NCBI RefSeq assembly: GCF_009801115.1
Contig: NZ_VTOL01000007.1
Location: forward strand, 62,001 to 126,000
Source of the DNA: Dyadobacter sp. 3J3
GTDB lineage: Bacteria; Bacteroidota; Bacteroidia; Cytophagales; Spirosomataceae
Length of the DNA: 64,000 nt
Reading direction: 5' to 3'
Made by a program: the position numbers and the translations under genes. Below are positions 60,482 through 64,000 of this stretch, in pieces (position 1 is the first letter of the stretch; each line of letters opens with the position of its first letter). Below the pieces are notes generated by a model that saw only the letters and a program-made list of their open reading frames with translations, was not told the origin of the DNA and did not search any database.

Positions 60482-61000
60482 ATGGAGTACTACTCACTCA
60501 TTACCGTTCTGATACTTGGGGCCATTGTAACTTATGGTATGTATCTGACCATTACGACAGTCGCAGAAAAAGTTTTTGACAAACAAAAAAATGATATCCG
60601 CAGCAAAAATATTGAGATCACATTACCGCTTCGTTTGCAGGCTTACGAACGCATGTGTCTGTTTTTAGAACGAATTACACCTAATAATCTGTTGTTGAGA
60701 GTAGTGGCATCTGCCGGCAACGCTCTTGAATTACAGCAAATTCTGTTGTATGAAATCCGTGAGGAGTACAATCATAATCTTGCTCAGCAAATTTATATCA
60801 GCATTGACGCCTGGGGACAAGTTTCAAACGCGATGAATGAAATTGTTTCGATTATTAACCAGGCAGCTGTTGACGTGGATGCAGAAGCTCCCGCTTCGGA
60901 ACTTGCTAAAAAAATATTTGCGCAGGTGATTCAGCAGGAAATACAGCCTACAACACATGCCTTAAAGTTTGTGAAGGAAGAAATCCAGAGATTATTTTAA
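60482..61000 (+). CDS. Small membrane-anchored protein, DUF7935-like, unknown function
   Basis: 172 residues from the ATG at 60482; an ATG at 60452 is in frame but would put polar residues before the membrane segment. One N-terminal membrane segment (YSLITVLILGAIVTYGMYLT) is followed by a helical cytosolic part (LPLRLQAYERMCLFLERITP, LLRVVASAGNALELQQILLY, EIREEYNHNLAQQIYIS, AWGQVSNAMNEIVSIINQ). This layout and the LRLQAYERMxLFLERI core recur widely in Bacteroidota as an uncharacterised family. It precedes mutS2 by 61 bases, on the same strand. Confidence 0.82.
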   Translation: MEYYSLITVLILGAIVTYGMYLTITTVAEKVFDKQKNDIRSKNIEITLPLRLQAYERMCLFLERITPNNLLLRVVASAGNALELQQILLYEIREEYNHNLAQQIYISIDAWGQVSNAMNEIVSIINQAAVDVDAEAPASELAKKIFAQVIQQEIQPTTHALKFVKEEIQRLF

Positions 61001-61061
61001 AAGAAAGAATAACTGTCTGTCGGAAAATATAACAGACTTTTTCAAAATCAGAATTATAAGA

Positions 61062-63470
61062 ATGTTATACCCAAATACAATAGAACAAAAATTAGGTTTT
61101 GACAAACTGCGCGAATTATTGAAAGAAGCGTGTATTAGTCCATTGGGGCGTAGTTTTGTCGAAAAAATTCGTTTCTCAGACAATTTTGGTATGGTTGAAA
61201 AACTGGTTAGCCAAACAGCTGAAATGAAACGGGTACTGGAAATCGGAGAAGATTTCCCTTCTCAAAATTATATCGATGCAACACCATATCTGAAACGTGC
61301 AAGTATTGAAGGCATGCTGCTAACACTGGAAGAATTTTCAGATTTAAAAGCATCCTTGCAAACGATCCGTCTTTGTCTGCGCTTTTTTGCTAATCAGGAA
61401 CCTGAGTCATTTCCTCTTTTAAGTGAATATGCCAAAACGGTCCGTGTTGATAAAGCGATTACAGATTCGATTGATAAAATTATTGACGACCGTGGACAAA
61501 TTCGTGATACTGCTTCTCCTGAACTTTCCCGGATCAGAAAAAAATTAATTTCCGAGCAGGCCGGTATCCGAAAAAAACTGGATACCATGCTTCGCAGTGC
61601 CAAAAGCAGCGGCTGGATTAGTGAAGATGTTTCTTTAACAGTCAGAAATGGCCGGATGGTAATTCCATTAGCGGCCGAACACAAGCGAAAACTGAAAGGA
61701 TTTATTCATGACGAATCCTCTACCGGACAAACGGTTTTTATAGAACCAACGGACGTTTTCGAATCCAACAATGAAATCCGTGAACTGGAATATGAAGAAC
61801 GCCGGGAAATAAACCGAATTTTGATGCATTTGACGGATCAACTAAGGCCTTTTGTGCCTGATCTTCAAAAAGCATATTCGTTTTTAGGATTAATGGATTT
61901 CTTACGCGCAAAAGCGAAGATTGCTATTCAGATGAATGCAACCAATCCAACTTTTGTCAATAAACAATTTATAGACTGGAAAGACGCAAGACATCCATTA
62001 TTGCATTTATCTTTTGAAAAACAAGGAAAAAAAGTTGTTCCGCTGAATATTGAATTGCAGGACAAACAAAGGATCCTCATCGTTTCCGGACCAAATGCGG
62101 GTGGAAAATCTGTTTCATTAAAAACAGTTGGATTGATCCAGTACATGCACCAATGCGGACTTCTGGTGCCAATGGCGGACGGCTCTTCAATGGGATTTTT
62201 CCAAAATATTTTTATTGATATTGGTGATGAGCAATCACTGGAAAATGATTTGAGTACGTATAGCTCACATCTTACCAACATGCGACATTTTCTTACATTA
62301 GCCAATAAAAGGACACTTTTCCTCATCGATGAATTTGGAACAGGAACAGAGCCAGGACTCGGCGGAGCGATTGCAGAAGCAATTTTAGAAGATCTGACGA
62401 AGTCAGGTGCATATGGTGTAATCAATACGCATTATACCAATTTGAAAGTCCTGGCTGATAAAACAGAAGGGTTGGTTAATGGGGCGATGCGGTTCGACGG
62501 AGAACATTTAGAACCAATTTATCAGTTAGAAATAGGAAGACCGGGAAGTTCTTTTGCTTTTGAAATTGCTTCAAAAATTGGTTTACCGAATACCGTGATC
62601 AACCGCGCCAAAGAAAAACTGGGCACGCAGCAAGTCAATTTTGAAAAATTACTAAAAGAACTGGATATTGAACGTAAGGTTTTTGCAGAGAAAAATATTG
62701 AACTGGGGATTAAGGAAAGAAAAGCTGCACAGCAACTTTCGGAATATACCAAGCTGAAATCCAATCTGGAAAACAACGAGAAAAAGCTTGTAAATGATGC
62801 AAAGCAAAAAGCCAAAAACTTACTTTCTGACGCGAATCAGCTGATTGAAAATACAATCCGCGAAATAAAAGAAAACAAGGCCGAAAAAGAAAAAACAAAA
62901 ACAGTACGTACCACGCTGGAAAATTTTGGCAAAAAGAATTTGAAACTGGAAGAAGTTGAAGAACTTCCATCAGAAGATAGTGTTTTTGAGCCGGAAGATG
63001 GAGCGATAATCATCGGAAGTTATGTACGTGTTATCGGGCAGACTGCCATTGGTGAAGTATTGGCTTTAAAAGGCAAAGACGTAGAAATACGGATTGGTGA
63101 TTTGAAATCAAATATTAAATTGAACCGTCTTGAAAAAGTTTCAAACAGAACATACAAGGAAGCAACCGGCGAAAAGAAACTAAAAACAGTTTCCAAAGGT
63201 GTCGATCTGAATGAAAGAATGATGAATTTCAGTTTCAATCTGGATATTCGCGGAAAACGTGGAGAAGAAGCCTTAGGTGTACTGGATTCTTTCATGGACA
63301 ATGCCATAATGCTCGGCTACGATGAGCTGCGTGTTGTTCACGGCAAAGGTGACGGAATTTTAAGAACACTTGTCAGAAATCATTTAAGGGGTTATTCTCA
63401 CGTTGCTGGAATGCAGGATGAACATGCAGATCGCGGCGGTGCAGGTGTAACAATCGTGAAATTGAAATAA
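61062..63470 (+). CDS. mutS2: Endonuclease MutS2
   Basis: 802 residues. Residues ~1-300 are the MutS core-like helical part, ~300-530 the ATPase: Walker A SGPNAGGKSVSL, IGDEQSLENDLSTYSSHLTN, Walker B FLIDEFGTGTEPGLGG, INTHYTNLK. A coiled coil follows (about 535-640, Lys/Glu-rich), then a KOW-like segment (GSYVRVIGQTAIGEVLAL) and a C-terminal Smr domain (about 725-802: LDIRGKRGEEALGVLD, VVHGKGDGILRTLVRNHL). MutS2 suppresses recombination and in Bacillus splits collided ribosomes; it does not act in mismatch repair. The Smr motif LDxRG and HGKGxG are both intact. Confidence 0.96.
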   Translation: MLYPNTIEQKLGFDKLRELLKEACISPLGRSFVEKIRFSDNFGMVEKLVSQTAEMKRVLEIGEDFPSQNYIDATPYLKRASIEGMLLTLEEFSDLKASLQTIRLCLRFFANQEPESFPLLSEYAKTVRVDKAITDSIDKIIDDRGQIRDTASPELSRIRKKLISEQAGIRKKLDTMLRSAKSSGWISEDVSLTVRNGRMVIPLAAEHKRKLKGFIHDESSTGQTVFIEPTDVFESNNEIRELEYEERREINRILMHLTDQLRPFVPDLQKAYSFLGLMDFLRAKAKIAIQMNATNPTFVNKQFIDWKDARHPLLHLSFEKQGKKVVPLNIELQDKQRILIVSGPNAGGKSVSLKTVGLIQYMHQCGLLVPMADGSSMGFFQNIFIDIGDEQSLENDLSTYSSHLTNMRHFLTLANKRTLFLIDEFGTGTEPGLGGAIAEAILEDLTKSGAYGVINTHYTNLKVLADKTEGLVNGAMRFDGEHLEPIYQLEIGRPGSSFAFEIASKIGLPNTVINRAKEKLGTQQVNFEKLLKELDIERKVFAEKNIELGIKERKAAQQLSEYTKLKSNLENNEKKLVNDAKQKAKNLLSDANQLIENTIREIKENKAEKEKTKTVRTTLENFGKKNLKLEEVEELPSEDSVFEPEDGAIIIGSYVRVIGQTAIGEVLALKGKDVEIRIGDLKSNIKLNRLEKVSNRTYKEATGEKKLKTVSKGVDLNERMMNFSFNLDIRGKRGEEALGVLDSFMDNAIMLGYDELRVVHGKGDGILRTLVRNHLRGYSHVAGMQDEHADRGGAGVTIVKLK

Positions 63471-63503
63471 TTTATTCCCAGGATTTTCGATGTTGCCACG
63501 TAG

Positions 63504-63525
63504 GGGTCACGCCTTGTGCTGACCC
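63504..63525. repeat. REP-like palindrome with GGGTCA/TGACCC arms
   Basis: GGGTCA and TGACCC flank CGCCTTGTGC. With its flanks (CGTAGGGGTCACGCCTTG TGCTGACCC) it resembles a common dispersed palindrome of Bacteroidota. It lies in the gap after mutS2, together with a second related unit at 63661. Confidence 0.6.
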
Positions 63526-63560
63526 GGAACTGACAACAAAGCTCTATTCGAGAAAATAAC

Positions 63561-63602
63561 AAAATCAAAAAAGTCAGCCGATGAGCTGACTTTTTTGATT
63601 TT
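63561..63602. terminator. Strong bidirectional terminator after mutS2
   Basis: AAAATCAAAAAAGTCAGC and GCTGACTTTTTTGATTTT form a perfect 18-bp stem around CGATGA. It separates mutS2 from the convergent MFS gene. Confidence 0.92.
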
Positions 63603-63660
63603 TAGGAAATCTGGTTGATTCGGAAATCTGGATAATGGATAGTCCTTGCCTCCGGGAATA

Positions 63661-63681
63661 GGGCGACCACGAGGGTCGCCC
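63661..63681. repeat. REP-like palindrome with GGGCGACC/GGTCGCCC arms
   Basis: GGGCGACC-ACGAG-GGTCGCCC is a GC-rich hairpin, of the kind GGGCGACC(A/C)nnnGGGTCGCCC that is dispersed in many genomes. It lies 28 bases after the end of the MFS gene. Confidence 0.7.
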
Positions 63682-63709
63682 CAACGTAAGTCCAACCCGT
63701 CGCCCAAAA

Positions 63710-64000
63710 TTACAATTGCGGCGATTTCAATATTTCCGTCTGATCAACATAAACCGGTCTCTTATTTCCAATCCAGAAATAAAGCACGATAAACATTACC
63801 AAAGCAACAAGTGGGAACATAATCATATTTTGTAAAGTCGCCTGACCAGCTGCCAATTCAGCCGCATCACCAGTAACGCCAGCTGCAGCCTGAACCCCTT
63901 TTTCATTATCAAGCCATCTCCCGATAATAGGCTGGAACATCGAAGTAGAGAACATTCCCATTCCGCCAACGATTGATAATCCAAACGCTCCTGTACGTGG
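63710..64000 (-). CDS. MFS transporter, C-terminal end (5' part outside window)
   Basis: The frame is open through the window edge; about 96 C-terminal residues are present. They include two hydrophobic segments (GAFGLSIVGGMGMFSTSMFQ PIIG and MIMFPLVALVMFIVLYFWIG), with a polar loop DNEKGVQAAAGVTGDAAELA, and end KRPVYVDQTEILKSPQL. The GMGMFSTSMFQPIIGRWLD segment is the helix before the last loop in Bacteroidota sugar or nucleoside MFS permeases. The substrate is not known. Confidence 0.82.
   Translation of the reverse strand, partial: PRTGAFGLSIVGGMGMFSTSMFQPIIGRWLDNEKGVQAAAGVTGDAAELAAGQATLQNMIMFPLVALVMFIVLYFWIGNKRPVYVDQTEILKSPQL

Noticed and set aside
61928-62425. 165-codon minus-strand frame inside mutS2
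   Set aside because: Antisense to the ATPase domain motifs of MutS2; no support of its own.
1-64000. CRISPR arrays, tRNA or rRNA genes, integrases, prophage
   Set aside because: No spaced direct repeats of CRISPR type, no cloverleaf-like GC-rich segments in gaps, and no recombinase or phage structural proteins were seen.

Overview
The window looks like chromosomal DNA of a Bacteroidota bacterium of the order Cytophagales, most likely a Dyadobacter/Spirosomaceae-type organism (inference from gene content; no marker gene was compared). The signs are SusC/SusD pairs with an ECF sigma/FecR anti-sigma pair, several large TonB-dependent receptors with N-terminal carboxypeptidase-regulatory-like domains, many secreted proteins with signal peptides ending in AQ, lipoproteins, weak Shine-Dalgarno sequences, a soluble acyl-ACP desaturase, and a moderately AT-rich composition. 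I see no phage, integrase, transposase, CRISPR array, tRNA or rRNA. Gene density is high and most gene ends carry recognisable hairpin terminators.

Region by region. (1) 1-11.4 kb: end of one SusD-like gene with a secreted EEP-family hydrolase, then a regulated nutrient-uptake locus: sigma factor, FecR anti-sigma, STN-containing SusC, SusD, a Tat-type metallophosphoesterase and a Tat-type SGNH hydrolase. No glycoside hydrolase is in this cluster, so a phosphorylated or esterified substrate is plausible. (2) 11.5-20.7 kb: lipid genes (acyl-ACP desaturase, PlsC-like acyltransferase), small secreted and soluble proteins, a GH9 cellulase-type enzyme, a Dabb-domain protein, DUF1697, cupin, a beta-barrel protein. 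(3) 20.9-28.2 kb: housekeeping genes (RhlE-like helicase, rhodanese, dapF, rplS, NAD(P)HX repair enzyme) and feoAB. (4) 28.4-33.2 kb: cytochrome c maturation operon ccmB-ccmC-ccmD-like-ccmE-ccmF. (5) 33.2-43.4 kb: a TonB receptor with a small secreted partner, DUF3817, a DUF5916-type outer-membrane protein, an Rpn-family nuclease gene with a truncated tandem copy, and two tandem secreted LRR proteins. (6) 43.5-50.2 kb: polyprenyl synthase, patatin-like phospholipase, glycerophosphodiesterase-like lipoprotein and an Oar-like TonB receptor with a 744-base AT-rich leader. (7) 50.9-56.1 kb: alpha/beta hydrolase, an RsmI-like methyltransferase, and two unrelated tandem triplets of paralogous lipoproteins. 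(8) 56.1-64 kb: MBL hydrolase, PssA, FabH, CoA-binding protein, NUMOD4/HNH-like DNA-binding protein, an A-type Fe-S carrier-like protein lacking its C-terminal CxC, a small membrane protein, MutS2 and the end of an MFS transporter.

The most unusual structure I found is a family of short 7-base-period repeats (units like GCCGAAA, GCTGACA, GCTAACA). They occur at four places; at three of them (dapF, ccmB, patatin gene) the array runs in the sense direction and ends 2-8 bases before the start codon, where the ribosome-binding region should be. At two places two arrays face each other and could form long hairpins. Other repeats (REP-like palindromes near 13.4-13.7, 22.4-22.5, 25.7 and 63.5-63.7 kb) also lie between genes. 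Other second-look items are the Rpn duplication, a perfect inverted repeat over the Rpn start, a C-x3-Y form of CcmE, the A-type carrier without CxC, LRR proteins with a possible TonB-C-like N-terminal domain, and the two lipoprotein triplets.
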